In this document: piece after piece, positions 16,116 through 26,100 of the stretch
How positions within the stretch are numbered: position 1 is the first letter of the stretch
How the letters are laid out: every line of letters begins with the position of its first letter
Source: Streptomyces bambusae
GTDB taxonomy: Bacteria > Actinomycetota > Actinomycetes > Streptomycetales > Streptomycetaceae
Direction of reading: 5' to 3'
Assembly (NCBI RefSeq): GCF_019400985.1
Contig: NZ_WTFF01000012.1
Location: forward strand, 1-56,569
Length of the DNA stretch: 56,569 bases
Made by a program: the position numbers and the translations under genes
The notes under the pieces: generated by a model
Seen by the model: only the letters and a program-made list of their open reading frames with translations
What the model was told of the DNA's origin: nothing
The model's database searches: none

Positions 16116-16910
16116 ATGACCGCCACCCCCTCCACCACCGTCGCCAATTTCCGCGACCTCGGCGGCACCCCGCTCCCGGGCGGGCGGACCGTGCGCCCCG
16201 GCCTGGCCCTGCGGTCCGGCCAGCTCGACCGGCTCGACCTCGCCGTGGACCCCGCCGTGGCCGCGTTCGGCATACGGACGGTCATCGACTTCCGCACGGC
16301 CGCGGAGCGCGCCGACCACCCCGACCGGATCCCGGAGGGCGTGCGGGTGCTGGTGTCCGACGTCCTGGCGGACCGGGTGCGCTCGGCCGGGGTGCCGGCG
16401 GCCGCGCAGCTCAAGGACCTGCTCGCGGACCCGGTGGTGGCTCAGCGGGAGCTGGGCGGCGGGCGGGTGCGGGAGCTGTTCCGCCAGACGTACCGCTCCT
16501 TCGTCAGCTCCGCCTCCGGCCAGGCCGCGTACCGCACCCTGCTCACCGAGCTGGCCGATCCGGCGTCGGGCCCGGTGCTGTTCCACTGCACTGCGGGCAA
16601 GGACCGCACGGGCTGGGCCGCGACCGTGGTCCTGGCACTGCTCGGGGCCGACGAGGAGACCCTGACGGCCGAGTACCTCTCGGTCGGACCGGCCGTCCGG
16701 CAGGCCTTCGCCCCGCTGATCGAGGGCTTCGCCGCGTCCGGCGGCGACCCGGAGATCGCGCTCTCCCTGGTGGGCGTGTTCCCGGACTACCTCGGGGCGG
16801 CGCTGGACGAGGTCGGCGTACGGTTCGGCTCGATGGAGAAGTACGTCCGCGAGGGCCTCGGAGTCCCCGACGAGACGGTCGAGGCCCTCCGCGACCACCT
16901 GATCGCCTGA
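16116..16910 (+). CDS. tyrosine-protein phosphatase (Y_phosphatase3 type)
   Basis: 264 aa from ATG 16116, with TGGAG upstream. The P-loop HCTAGKDRTG places the catalytic cysteine at C158 and the arginine at R164. NFRDLGGTPLPGG near the N-terminus and RTVIDFRTAAERADHP are the other hallmarks of the Y_phosphatase3 (PF13350) group. The extra Lys and Asp in the CxxGKDR loop are typical of this bacterial group, whose members can act on phosphotyrosine and phosphoinositides. It stands alone. The 160 bases after it are tandem CGCCTGACC/CCCGACC-like repeats without a gene. Confidence 0.9.
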   Translation: MTATPSTTVANFRDLGGTPLPGGRTVRPGLALRSGQLDRLDLAVDPAVAAFGIRTVIDFRTAAERADHPDRIPEGVRVLVSDVLADRVRSAGVPAAAQLKDLLADPVVAQRELGGGRVRELFRQTYRSFVSSASGQAAYRTLLTELADPASGPVLFHCTAGKDRTGWAATVVLALLGADEETLTAEYLSVGPAVRQAFAPLIEGFAASGGDPEIALSLVGVFPDYLGAALDEVGVRFGSMEKYVREGLGVPDETVEALRDHLIA

Positions 16911-17072
16911 TCGCCCGACCACCTGATCGCCCGACCGCCTGACCGCCTGACCGACCCGCCCCACCCGACCCGCCCCACCCGACCCACTCGCCCGGCCCCC
17001 GGTTCGCCCGGTTCGCCCGGTCGGGTGACGGCCGGGCGGTGACCATCCGACCATTCGCTCGTTCTGCTGAAC

Positions 17073-19052
17073 GTGACTGCTCCGGACACCGCCACCCGTC
17101 CTCTCGACGTCGAACAGGCCGAGGCCGCGATCGTCGAGCACTACCCCCGGCTGGTGCGGATCGCCTACCTGGTGCTGCCGCCCTCCCTCGGCCGCCACCG
17201 CCGCGTGCTCACCGCGCACGCGCTGGCCCAGCGGGCCCTCCCCCGCGGCCGCGAGTCCGGGCAGCCCCCGGCGGCCCGGGCCGGCCGCGGGGGCCGGGAC
17301 ACCCGGGGCAGCCGGGACACACGGGACCCGAAGGGCACCCGGAGCACCCGGGACGCCCATGTGTCGCCCCCGGTCCCCGCCCCGCGCGGCGGCGCCGATC
17401 CCGGGTACGCGTACGTCCGGCTGCGCGTGCTGCGCTCCGCCCTGGAGGCCGGGGTCCCCCTGACCTTCCGGGCCCTGCCGCGGCGCGCCCAGCTGCCGTC
17501 GCTCCTGCCGCAGGTGTGGGGGCTGCGGCTGTTCCCCCGGGCCGGCGGGGCCGAGGAGCTCGCCCTGGACCAGTGGCTGGCCACCCTCGACGGGCCCGCC
17601 CGCGCGGCATGCGTGCTGCGCGCCCTGGAACGGCTGCCCGCGGCCGAGGTGCTGAGGGTGCTGGCCGAGGCCGGCGTGGCGGACCCCGAGGCGGCCGTCG
17701 CCGGGTCCGGGGACCCGGCGCACGACGCGCTCTTCGGCTCGCCCGAGTTCGACCCGTGCGTGCTCCAGGCCCGGCCCACCGACCTGCTGCGCCGGCGCCG
17801 CCACGTCCGGGCCGGCCTGACCGCGGGGGTGGCGCTGCTGGTGTGCGGGGCGCTGCTGGGACTGCCCGGCGGGGGCTGGGGCTCCGACGGCGCCGCGGCC
17901 CCGCCGTACGCCCGTAACCCCGCCGCCGAACAGGCCCTCGATCCCGGACGGCTGCTCCGGGTGGAGCCCGCCGCCTGGCGCACGTCCTCGCGTACCGACT
18001 TCTCCGTCTGGCCGACCCGGGGCGAGCGGGCCGGCGACACCGCGCTGCTGCGCCGGGCACTCGCGGTCTGGGCCCGGCCGGGCACCTCGGTGATGGTCTC
18101 GGCCACGCCCGGCACCCCGTCCGGCCCGCCGATGGGCCCGCCGCAGCTGCTGTACGCCGGCCGGGTCGACCAGGCGGTCGTGGTGCTCCTGCACGACGGC
18201 CTGCGGGTCGTGCGCTACGCCGAGCCGGCCGCCGGCACCCGGGGCGCGGCCCTCGACTTCGCCCGGACCGACGGGGCTTCGGCGGACACGGCCGGCGCGC
18301 TGGTGCTCGGCCGGGTCGACGGCAACGTGCGCTACCTGACCGCGCCCTGGGTGACGGGCGTCGCCGTACGGGACCTGCTGGCGCCCGCGGAGAGCCCGGC
18401 CGCCCTGAAGCTCACCGCGGACGGGCTCACCCCGCCCGTCCCGAGCCCGGCCCCCACCGGCTCCTGCACGAGCTGGAACGCGCTGGCGCTCAGCTCCGCC
18501 TCCGGCACCCGGCTCGTGACGGACCTGGGCGAGCTGACCCCGGCCCGGCTGACCTCGGGCGCACCGGACGCGGTGGCGGAACCGGCCCTGGGCGACTGGT
18601 CGAAGAGCGCCTGCCTGCTGGCGTCGGCCCGTTCGCACGGCGTGCGCAGCGTCAACCTGTGGGCGTACGCGAAGCAGCAGCTGCCGGAGAACAACGGCAC
18701 GGCGTCCTGGCTGTGCGCCCGGGCCGAGACCTGGCGGGGCACGGCGGACCGGGTGCAGGCACAGTTCCTCGCCCCGGGCGCGGCGGTGGCGGCCCAGGCC
18801 GCGGGCGCGGAGGGCTCGGCGGCGTGCGGCGTACGGGAGCCGCGGGCCCTGGCGGGTGTGCTGTGGAAGTCGCGCGGCGGCCAGTGGTACGTACTGGCCG
18901 GGGGCAGCCCGCAGTTCACGGCACTGGCGGTGACGGGCGGCGCGACCGGCTCGGCCCCGGGCCACCGCCTGGCGGTCAAGTCCCAGGCGGGCGCCCAGGT
19001 GGAACTGTCGGGCACCTTGACGGACGGGAGCAAGGCGGGGGTTCTGCGCTGA
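17073..19052 (+). CDS. large Streptomyces protein, sigma-like N-terminus and TM segment
   Basis: 659 aa from GTG 17073. Residues 10-60 (EAAIVEHYPRLVRIAYLVLP, RVLTAHALAQRAL) resemble a sigma-70 region 2 fragment. A 40-residue Arg/Gly/Asp/Thr low-complexity insert follows, then more helical sequence with AARAACVLRALERLPAAEVL, reminiscent of region 4. One TM segment lies near residue 250 (AGLTAGVALLVCGALLGLPG). The C-terminal 400 residues are an extracytoplasmic beta-rich domain with scattered cysteines. It may be a degenerate sigma-like or membrane-anchored sensor. No enzymatic motif is visible. Its last 12 bases start a tandem repeat. Confidence 0.7.
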   Translation: MTAPDTATRPLDVEQAEAAIVEHYPRLVRIAYLVLPPSLGRHRRVLTAHALAQRALPRGRESGQPPAARAGRGGRDTRGSRDTRDPKGTRSTRDAHVSPPVPAPRGGADPGYAYVRLRVLRSALEAGVPLTFRALPRRAQLPSLLPQVWGLRLFPRAGGAEELALDQWLATLDGPARAACVLRALERLPAAEVLRVLAEAGVADPEAAVAGSGDPAHDALFGSPEFDPCVLQARPTDLLRRRRHVRAGLTAGVALLVCGALLGLPGGGWGSDGAAAPPYARNPAAEQALDPGRLLRVEPAAWRTSSRTDFSVWPTRGERAGDTALLRRALAVWARPGTSVMVSATPGTPSGPPMGPPQLLYAGRVDQAVVVLLHDGLRVVRYAEPAAGTRGAALDFARTDGASADTAGALVLGRVDGNVRYLTAPWVTGVAVRDLLAPAESPAALKLTADGLTPPVPSPAPTGSCTSWNALALSSASGTRLVTDLGELTPARLTSGAPDAVAEPALGDWSKSACLLASARSHGVRSVNLWAYAKQQLPENNGTASWLCARAETWRGTADRVQAQFLAPGAAVAAQAAGAEGSAACGVREPRALAGVLWKSRGGQWYVLAGGSPQFTALAVTGGATGSAPGHRLAVKSQAGAQVELSGTLTDGSKAGVLR

Positions 19053-19117
19053 GGCGGCGTTCTGCGCTGAGGCGGGGCGTTCTGCGCTGAGGCGGGGCGT
19101 ACTGCGCTGAGGCAGCC
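19041..19117 (+). repeat. 20-bp tandem repeat carrying the stop codon
   Basis: Four units of GTTCTGCGCTGAGGCGGGGC-like sequence (18, 20, 20 and about 19 bases). The first contains the stop codon of the preceding gene and the rest duplicate it downstream. ATTGCC follows three times near 19144-19161. This is replication-slippage structure in an otherwise empty 157-base gap. Confidence 0.8.
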
Positions 19118-19209
19118 GCACCAGCAACGTCACAGCGGGAGTCATTGCCATTGCCATTGCCTGCTGCACGGGGCTGTTGCACGGCCGTACCCCTCAGTAC
19201 ATTGACGCC

Positions 19210-20151
19210 ATGTCTAATAAGCCGCCCGCCGCTGCCCCGGCCCAGGGCACCGCCCCGGCCGCCGTGGTGTCGGAACACACAGCCCTCCACGCCCGCAACG
19301 TGTCCTTCGGCTGGGAGGACACCCCTCTGCACTGGCTGCCCGGCGATCCGTTCGCCACGCACACCATCAACGTGCTGCACCTGCTGCTGCCGGCGGGTGA
19401 GCGCTGGTTCGTGCACGTGTACAAGCAGGTGCTGCCGTACATCAAGGACGAGCAGCTGCGGGCCGACGTGGTCGGCTTCATCGGCCAGGAGGCCATGCAC
19501 GCGGCCGCCCACGACGACGTCCTGCCGCACCTGAAGCGGCTCGGCCTGGACCCGACCCCGTACACGGCGCAGGTGGACTGGCTGTTCGAGAAGCTGCTGG
19601 GCGACCGCACCCTGCCGCCGGGCCGGGCCCGGGTGTGGTGGCTCAAGGAGCGGGTCGCGATGATCGCGGCGATCGAGCACTACACGGCGTTCCTGGGCAA
19701 CTGGGTGCTGAACGCCGAGGAGCTGGACCGGCGGGGCGCCGACCCGGTGATGCTGGACCTGCTGCGCTGGCACGGGGCGGAGGAGGTCGAGCACCGGTCG
19801 GTGGCCTTCGACCTGTTCATGCACGTGGACGGCAGCTACCGGCGCCGGGCGCGGACCTGGGCGACCGCCTTCGCCGCGCTGGTCTTCCTGTGGCAGCGGG
19901 GCGCCCGCTTCTTCATGGAGAACGACCCGACGCTGGTGAACGGCCGGGCGTCGGTGGGCCAGTTCGTACGGGCGGGCCGGCGGGGCGTGCTCCCCTCCAC
20001 CCCGGCGATGCTGAAGTCGATCCCCACCTACCTCGCCCGCACCTACCACCCCTCCCAGGAGGGTTCGACGGCGCAGGCGGCGGCGTACCTGGCCACCTCG
20101 CCGGGCGCGAACGGCGGGGTCGTCCCCGCGGACGGAGGCGCGGCCCGGTGA
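19210..20151 (+). CDS. metal-dependent hydrolase (PF10118-type)
   Basis: 313 aa from ATG 19210; the earlier in-frame ATG at 19177 lacks support, and TACATT lies just upstream, suggesting leaderless or near-leaderless transcription. Helical metal-ligand stretches are GQEAMHAAAHDDVLPHLK, IAAIEHYTAFLGNW and HGAEEVEHRSVAFD, a ferritin-like pattern of paired Glu/His typical of the predicted metal-dependent hydrolase family. A C-terminal hydrophobic segment (WATAFAALVFLWQRGARFF) may touch the membrane. It is coupled by a GTGA overlap to an iron-sulfur reductase, so a diiron enzyme with its electron donor is plausible. Confidence 0.8.
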   Translation: MSNKPPAAAPAQGTAPAAVVSEHTALHARNVSFGWEDTPLHWLPGDPFATHTINVLHLLLPAGERWFVHVYKQVLPYIKDEQLRADVVGFIGQEAMHAAAHDDVLPHLKRLGLDPTPYTAQVDWLFEKLLGDRTLPPGRARVWWLKERVAMIAAIEHYTAFLGNWVLNAEELDRRGADPVMLDLLRWHGAEEVEHRSVAFDLFMHVDGSYRRRARTWATAFAALVFLWQRGARFFMENDPTLVNGRASVGQFVRAGRRGVLPSTPAMLKSIPTYLARTYHPSQEGSTAQAAAYLATSPGANGGVVPADGGAAR

Positions 20152-21257
20152 CCCGGACGACCACGACCCTGAACGGGACGCTGACCGGGACCCTGACCGG
20201 GGCGCTGACGACCACGACCTTGAAGGTGACGGCGGTCGCGGGCGCGGCCTGGCTGGCGCGCCGCGCCCTGCGCCGCCGCATCCGCACCTCCCCGCTGTGG
20301 CCGCTGCCCGCCCTCGAAACCCCGATCTCCGGCTACTCCCCCCGCCGGCTCCTCCGCGCCCTGATCGTCTCGCGCACCGAACCGGCCGACGGCGTCGTCC
20401 AGCTCACCCTGGAGGCGGGCGACCTGCCGGCGTGGACCCCGGGCGCCCACATCGACGTCGTGCTCCCCTCGGGTCTGACCCGGCAGTACTCGCTGTGCGG
20501 CGACCCGGCCCGGGCCGGGGTCTACACGATCGCCGTCCGGCTCGTCGACGACGGCCGCGGCGGCTCGCGGGAGGTGCACGAGCACCTGGTCGAGGGCGCG
20601 GAGGTGCGCATCCGGCCCCCGCGCAACCGCTTCGAGCTGCGCCCGGCGCCCTCGTACGCCTTCGTCGCCGGCGGCATCGGCATCACCCCGATCCTGCCGA
20701 TGCTCCGCGCGGCCACGACGGCGGGCGCCGACTGGACCCTCCTCTACGGCGGCCGCTCGCGCGCCTCGATGCCCTTCCTCCCCGAACTCTCGGCGTACGG
20801 CGACCGGGTCACGCTCGTCCCGGAGGACGAGGCCGGCCTGCCCGACCTGGCGGCGGCCCTGTCCGGTGTCCGCCCGGGCACCCTGGTCTACTGCTGCGGC
20901 CCGGAGCCCCTCATGGCGGCAGTCGCCGAGGCCGCCCCGGACCCGGCGGCGGTCCGCCTGGAGCGCTTCATCGCGACGGCCCCGGCCTCGGCCGCCCGCC
21001 CCTTCACGGTCACGCTCGAACGCACCGGCACCACCCTCACGGTCCCGGCGGACACCACCACCCTGGCCGCGGTCCGGGCGGCACTCCCGGACACGCCGTA
21101 CTCCTGCGAACAGGGCTTCTGCGGCACGTGCCGGCACCGGGTGCTGGCGGGCGAGGTGGACCACCGCGACACCCTGCTGACCGACGACGAACGCGCGGAC
21201 TCCATGCTCCTGTGCGTCTCCCGAGCGAAGGAGGACCACCTGGTCCTGGACCTTTGA
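20148..21257 (+). CDS. PDR/VanB-type flavin and [2Fe-2S] oxidoreductase
   Basis: 369 aa from GTG 20148, overlapping the previous stop by four bases. The first 30 residues are a Thr-Leu-Gly tandem (TLNGTLTGTLTGALT) and a short hydrophobic stretch. The flavin-binding RQYSLCGDP follows, then the NAD(P)-binding FVAGGIGITPILPML and YCCGPEPLM. A plant-type ferredoxin domain has C320, C325, C328 and C356 (SCEQGFCGTC, LLCVS). Domain order FMN-NAD-2Fe2S is that of phthalate-dioxygenase reductases. It probably passes electrons to an oxygenase, and the coupled diiron-like protein is the nearest candidate partner. Confidence 0.92.
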   Translation: MTRTTTTLNGTLTGTLTGALTTTTLKVTAVAGAAWLARRALRRRIRTSPLWPLPALETPISGYSPRRLLRALIVSRTEPADGVVQLTLEAGDLPAWTPGAHIDVVLPSGLTRQYSLCGDPARAGVYTIAVRLVDDGRGGSREVHEHLVEGAEVRIRPPRNRFELRPAPSYAFVAGGIGITPILPMLRAATTAGADWTLLYGGRSRASMPFLPELSAYGDRVTLVPEDEAGLPDLAAALSGVRPGTLVYCCGPEPLMAAVAEAAPDPAAVRLERFIATAPASAARPFTVTLERTGTTLTVPADTTTLAAVRAALPDTPYSCEQGFCGTCRHRVLAGEVDHRDTLLTDDERADSMLLCVSRAKEDHLVLDL

Positions 21258-21281
21258 CCTCCGGCCTTCGGCCTTCGGGGG

Positions 21282-21620
21282 TCACTTGCACGGATCGCTC
21301 TTGCCACCGCCGCTACCGCCGCCACCGCCCACGAGCTCACCGGGCGCAAGGGGCGGCTCGGGCAGACACGAGCGGGCCCAGTCGCTGCGCGATTCGGCAC
21401 CCTTCAGCTTGCTGCTGAAGGTGTCGGCGCGCTTGATCGCCTTGACCGGCTTGAATTTGGCCTTGCCGATGGCCTTCACGGGACGGGGGTTCTCATCCGC
21501 GGTGACGGCGGGTGGCGTGCTGGGCGCGGCGTGTGCCGGGGTGGACAGGGAGGCGCCTGCAGCGGCAACCATCGGGGCGATCAGGAGGGGGACGAGGCGA
21601 ATGCTCCTGGTCATGGCCAT
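21282..21620 (-). CDS. small secreted protein
   Basis: 112 aa from ATG 21620, placed seven bases after AGGAG. A signal peptide occupies residues 1-34 (MAMTRSIRLVPLLIAPMV, cut near AHA-AP). The mature part has the near repeat PVKAIGKAKFKPVKAIK, then a Ser/Lys region. One Cys pair is possible (SCLPEP and the terminal DPCK), with a GGGGGSGGG linker between. No family is recognised. It is convergent with the reductase gene 24 bases away and may be extracellular or wall-associated. Confidence 0.7.
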   Translation of the reverse strand: MAMTRSIRLVPLLIAPMVAAAGASLSTPAHAAPSTPPAVTADENPRPVKAIGKAKFKPVKAIKRADTFSSKLKGAESRSDWARSCLPEPPLAPGELVGGGGGSGGGKSDPCK

Positions 21621-21855
21621 GAGTGGGGCTCCTGGTTCCTGTGGTGGGGTCGGTGGCCGGGCTTCATGCGTGCTGCGCCGGCCGGGTGACTCCATTACGC
21701 CCCGGGCGGGCGCCGACGGTCACCGCACGGAATCCCGGGGCTTGACACGCCCGTCACGCTGCGGAAGGTGACCGGTTCCGCACGGTGCGCCATATGCGCA
21801 GCCCAGCCCGGTCGGCCGCGCCTTCGCATCCCGGACCTGCAAGTAGGGTGTCGCC

Positions 21856-22617
21856 ATGACAACCGGGGTGCGGCGCAGGATGGGTGTCGAGGAACGGCGC
21901 CAGCAGCTGATCAGGGTGGCGCTGGAGCTGTTCAGCCAGCGGTCGCCCGACGACGTGTCGATCGACGAGATCGCGGCGGCCGCCGGGATATCGCGGCCGC
22001 TGGTCTACCACTACTTCCCCGGCAAGCTCAGCCTGTACGAGGCCGCGCTGCGGCGGGCCGCCGATGAGTTGGCCAAACGTTTCGTCGAGCCGCACGAAGG
22101 TCCCCTCGGGGCCCGGCTGTTGCGGGTCATGGGGCGGTTCTTCGCGTTCGTCGACGACCACGGGCCCGGTTTCTCCGCGCTGATGCGGGGCGGGCCCGCG
22201 GGCGGGTCCAGCCGGGCCAACGCGATGATCGACGAGGTCCGGCAGGCGGCGTACGAGCAGCTCCTCTCGCACCTGGGCATCGAGGGGAAGCCGCCGGCCC
22301 GGCTGGAGCTCGTGGTGCGCTCGTGGGTGTCGCTGGCCGAGTCGACGGCCCTGATCTGGCTGGACGGCCGGCGGATTCCGCGCGCCGAGCTGGAGTTGCA
22401 GCTCGTGCACGACTTCGCGGCGCTGGCGGCCGTGAGCGCCGTGTACGACGAGGAGATGGCGGCGATCGTGGCGCGGATGCTCGCCGGGGAGCCCGCCGAC
22501 GGCCCGTTCGGGGAACTCGTGGCCCGGCTGGCGGTGTTCGCCCCAGCCCCCGCCCCAGCCCCCGCACCCGCACCCGCCCCCGCCCCCGCCCCCGGGACAG
22601 CGGCCGACGCCCGGTGA
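21856..22617 (+). CDS. TetR/AcrR-family transcriptional regulator
   Basis: 253 aa from ATG 21856. TAGGGT ten bases before the ATG suggests a leaderless transcript. The HTH covers residues 15-60 (RQQLIRVALELFSQR, VSIDEIAAAAGISRPLVYHYFPGKLSLYEAAL). The ligand domain fills 70-225. The C-terminus is a pure Ala-Pro tandem ([14 protein letters not shown]) made by a 6-base GCCCCC-like repeat, probably variable in length between strains. It is followed ten bases later by an acetyltransferase gene in the same direction, which it may co-express with. The regulon is unknown. Confidence 0.9.
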   Translation: MTTGVRRRMGVEERRQQLIRVALELFSQRSPDDVSIDEIAAAAGISRPLVYHYFPGKLSLYEAALRRAADELAKRFVEPHEGPLGARLLRVMGRFFAFVDDHGPGFSALMRGGPAGGSSRANAMIDEVRQAAYEQLLSHLGIEGKPPARLELVVRSWVSLAESTALIWLDGRRIPRAELELQLVHDFAALAAVSAVYDEEMAAIVARMLAGEPADGPFGELVARLAVFAPAPAPAPAPAPAPAPAPGTAADAR

Positions 22618-22627
22618 TAATGCCCGC

Positions 22628-23164
22628 GTGATCATTGACGAGGGGATCGTGTTCCGGCAGGCCGAGGACAAGGACGCCGGGACGCTGGCGAAGGTGTTCG
22701 ACCGGGCCGCGCGCTGGATGCACGACAACGGGATCGAGCAGTGGAAGCCCGGGGACAAGGACGCCGGCCACTTCCGGCGCATGATGCGCGAGGGCGAGGT
22801 CTGGCTCGCCGCGGACGAGGACGGTCGCGTCCTGGGGGCGTACGAGCTGTGGTGGAACGACGAGGAGGCCTGGGGCGTGCAGCCGCCCGTGGCCGGCTAC
22901 GTGCACCGGCTGATGGTCGAACGCAACGTCGCGCCCGCCGGGGCCGGCCGGCGGCTGCTCGAACACGCCGAGCGGCGGATCGCCAGGACCGGCCGCGAGC
23001 GGGCGCGACTGGACTGCGTCTCCACCAACCCCCGGTTGCTCGCGTACTACCAGGACGCGGGCTACCGGGTGGTCGGGGAGTTCCCCCACAAGGTGGGGAA
23101 GGACGGGCAGGTCTACGGGGTGATCCTGCTGGAGAAGCGGCTGGACCAGCTCAGCCTCGTATAA
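22628..23164 (+). CDS. GNAT-family N-acetyltransferase
   Basis: 178 aa from GTG 22628. The acetyl-CoA-binding loop is VHRLMVERNVAPAGAGRRLLEHAERRIA (residues 98-125), with LDCVSTNPRLLAYYQDAGYRVVG as the following strand and helix. WMHDNGIEQWKPGDKDA at the N-terminus is characteristic of a Streptomyces subgroup of unknown substrate. It lies ten bases after the TetR gene and converges on the pullulanase gene. The acceptor cannot be told from sequence. Confidence 0.88.
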   Translation: MIIDEGIVFRQAEDKDAGTLAKVFDRAARWMHDNGIEQWKPGDKDAGHFRRMMREGEVWLAADEDGRVLGAYELWWNDEEAWGVQPPVAGYVHRLMVERNVAPAGAGRRLLEHAERRIARTGRERARLDCVSTNPRLLAYYQDAGYRVVGEFPHKVGKDGQVYGVILLEKRLDQLSLV

Positions 23165-23196
23165 GGCTCAGCCCGGTGCGAGGCCCGGTGTGAGGC

Positions 23197-26100
23197 TCAC
23201 CTCCCCGCCGGCCGGCCGGTGAAGACCGCCACCGTGCGCGCCGGGACCGTGAAGGTGCCGGAGGTCGCCTCGTACGTCGCCTCCCGCGCGACCGGGTCGG
23301 AGCCGCCGGCCTGCACCGGGTGCAGGGCGTACGGCCGTCCGGCGAGCGACGGCACCCGCTGCTGCTGCGCGGCCGGGCCGGCGTTGAAGACGACGACCAG
23401 GTCGCCCAGGGTCATGGTGATCACCCCGAGGGTCTCGTCCCGCCCGGACAGCGGGAAGGCCAGCTGCTGCTGCACCTGGGCCGTCGTCGCCAGCGAGAAG
23501 GCCGGCTCGGTGGTGCGGATGCGCAGCAGGTCGCGGTAGGCGGCCGAGGCGGCGGTGATCTCGGCGCAGCCCGGGCCGGGGGCCTTGAGCAGCGGCGAGG
23601 CGTACGGCCACTTCGACCGGTTGTCGGCGGCGGGCGGCAGGCCCCGGCCGAAGCCGTTGCCGGCGCGGCAGTCCCAGTGGATCGCGTTGAACCAGTCGCC
23701 GCTGTCGTAGGAGTTGCGGTCCAGGGACTTCGAGCGCAGCAGGTCCGTGCCCGCCTGGGACAGGGCCGGGCCCTGCGAGAGGGCGGCGACGGCCATGGCG
23801 AGCACCTGCATCCGGGCCCGGTCGGCGGCCGGGGTGCCCGCCGGCAGCTTGTAGGCCAGGGCGTCGGCGAGGGTCTCGTTGTCGTGGGCGTCGACGTAGG
23901 CGAGCGCGTCGCCGGGGGCGGCCGCGTAGCCGGCGGGGGCGCCGTTGTAGTCGACCTCGGAGCCCTTGACGGTCCGGCCGGCGGTGTCGGTGAACGTGTA
24001 CCCGGCGAGGTTGCCGCTCAGGCCCACCTTGATCAGGTCCTGGGCGTGCAGGAGGCGGGCCTTCTGCTGCTCGGGGGTGCCGTTCGCCGGGCTGGCGTTG
24101 GGCGCGGTGTACAGGCCCGAGGCGAAGCCCTGGACGCGGGGGTCCTCGTCGAAGGGGCCGCCGCCGCGGACGGCGTCGCGGGCCCGGTCGGAGAAGGTGG
24201 CGATGCCGGTGCCGGCCATGTTCGCCTGCGTGGCCTGGACGAAGCGGGCGTCGTTCGCGACCTCGCCGAAGTTCCAGCCCTCGCCGTAGAGGATGATCTT
24301 CTTCCCGTCGACCCCGTCCTTCTCCGGGGTGAGCGCGTCGAGGGCCTGGCGGACGGCCAGGATGTTGGCCTTGGGGTGGTGGCCCATCAGGTCGAAGCGG
24401 AAGCCGTCGACCTTGTACTCCTTGGCCCAGGTGACCAGGGAGTCGACCACGAGCCGGCCCATCATGGCGTTCTCGGGCGCGGTGTTGGAGCAGCAGGTGG
24501 AGGTGGCGACGCTGCCGTCGGGCAGCAGGCGCTGGTAGTAGCCGGGCACGATCCGGTCGAGGACGGACTTGTCCGACTGGCCGGCGGCGACGGTGTGGTT
24601 GTAGACGACGTCCATGACGGTGCGCAGGCCGGCCCCGTTGAGGGACTGGACCATCCTGCGGAACTCGACCGTGCGGGCGGTGCCGTTCGGGTCGCTCGCG
24701 TACGAGCCCTCGGGGACGGTGTAGTGCAGCGGGTCGTAGCCCCAGTTGTAGCCGTCCTTCGCCGCGGCGGCGGCCACGCAGGCCTGCTGCTGCTCGGAGT
24801 CGGGGGCGTAGACCTTCAGGTCGCAGGCGGGTTCGGTGCGGTCCGCCGGGTTCTCCGGGACGGTGCCGAAGTCGAAGGCGGGCAGCAGGTGGACGTACGA
24901 GGTGCCGTTCGCGGCCAGGGAGCGCAGGTGGCGCATGCCGGCCGAGTCGGTGTCGGTGAAGGCCAGGTACCCGCCGGGGTGCTTGCTGGTGGGGTCCGCG
25001 ATCGAGAAGTCGCGGACGTGCAGCTCCTGGATCTGGGCCGCGGTGAAGGGGACGGCCGCGGGCTTCTTCAGCTCCCGCCAGCCGGGCGGCTGGAGGGCGG
25101 GCGCGGACAGGTCCACGGCGAGGCTGCGCTGCGAATCGGTGGTCAGGGCGGTGGAGTACGGGTCGGTGACCAGGTTGGTGACCACCTGCCGGACGGTGGG
25201 CGCCCAGACGGTGACGGCGTAGCGGTAGGGCTTGCCGGCCCAGGAGCGGTCGCCGCGCGCCGACCAGACGCCGGTCGCGTCGTCGCGGCGCATGGGCACG
25301 GCCTTGCCGTCGAGTTCGAGGGCGACCTTCTGCGCGGTGGGCGCCCAGAGGGACAGGGTGACCCGGCCGCGGTCGAAGACGGGTCCGAGCGGGGCGTCCG
25401 TGCGGTACAGGTCGTCGAGCACGCCGGCCAGCTGGACGCCGGTGGCGGCCAGGACGGCGCCCTGGGCGGTACGGGCACTGGCGACGAGCTGGCCGCGCAG
25501 GGCCTCGCGGACCCGGTCGCGGTCGCGCGGGTCGACGGTGAAGGCCCGGTAGCCGGCCAGGTGCGGGAACTTCTGCTTCTGCGCGTCGGTCAGCGCGGTC
25601 GGCGACAGCCTGAGCCAGGTCGCCCCGGCGTCGGCGAGCCGGCCGTCCTGCGCGGTGATCGAACCGGTCCGGGACGCCAGCAGCTGCACGGAGGCGGCGG
25701 CCTCGGGGGCGTTCCAGGCCACGGTGTCGCGGTCGAGCCAGACCGCCTTGGACGTGGTGAGGTCGAGGGCGGCGGCGGAGCCGGCGGGCTGCGGCAGCAG
25801 GTGCTTGTCCTGGCCGGCGAGCAGCCAGACCTCGTGGCCGGCGGCCTTGAGGTCGAGGGACTGGTCGGCGGGCAGGTCCTTCTGGTCGCCCTTGTGCAGG
25901 ATGTAGCTCAGCGAGGTGGCCCCGGCGGCGAGCGGGACCTCGTACACGGCGCCGTACGCGTCGAAGCGGGCGGGCATCAGCGGCTTGGACCAGTCGGTGG
26001 GCTGCGCCGCGCCGGTCCACACGTGCAGGCCCCAGCCGTCGTACGCGCCGTCCGCGCGCCGGTGGTGGATGACGGCCTTGGAGGTGTCCTGCGGCGGGTG

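Noticed and set aside
16026..19169. Minus-strand open frame of about 1050 codons antisense to the phosphatase and the 659-aa protein
   Set aside because: The sense strand carries the P-loop phosphatase and a normal codon pattern. The antisense product is low-complexity.
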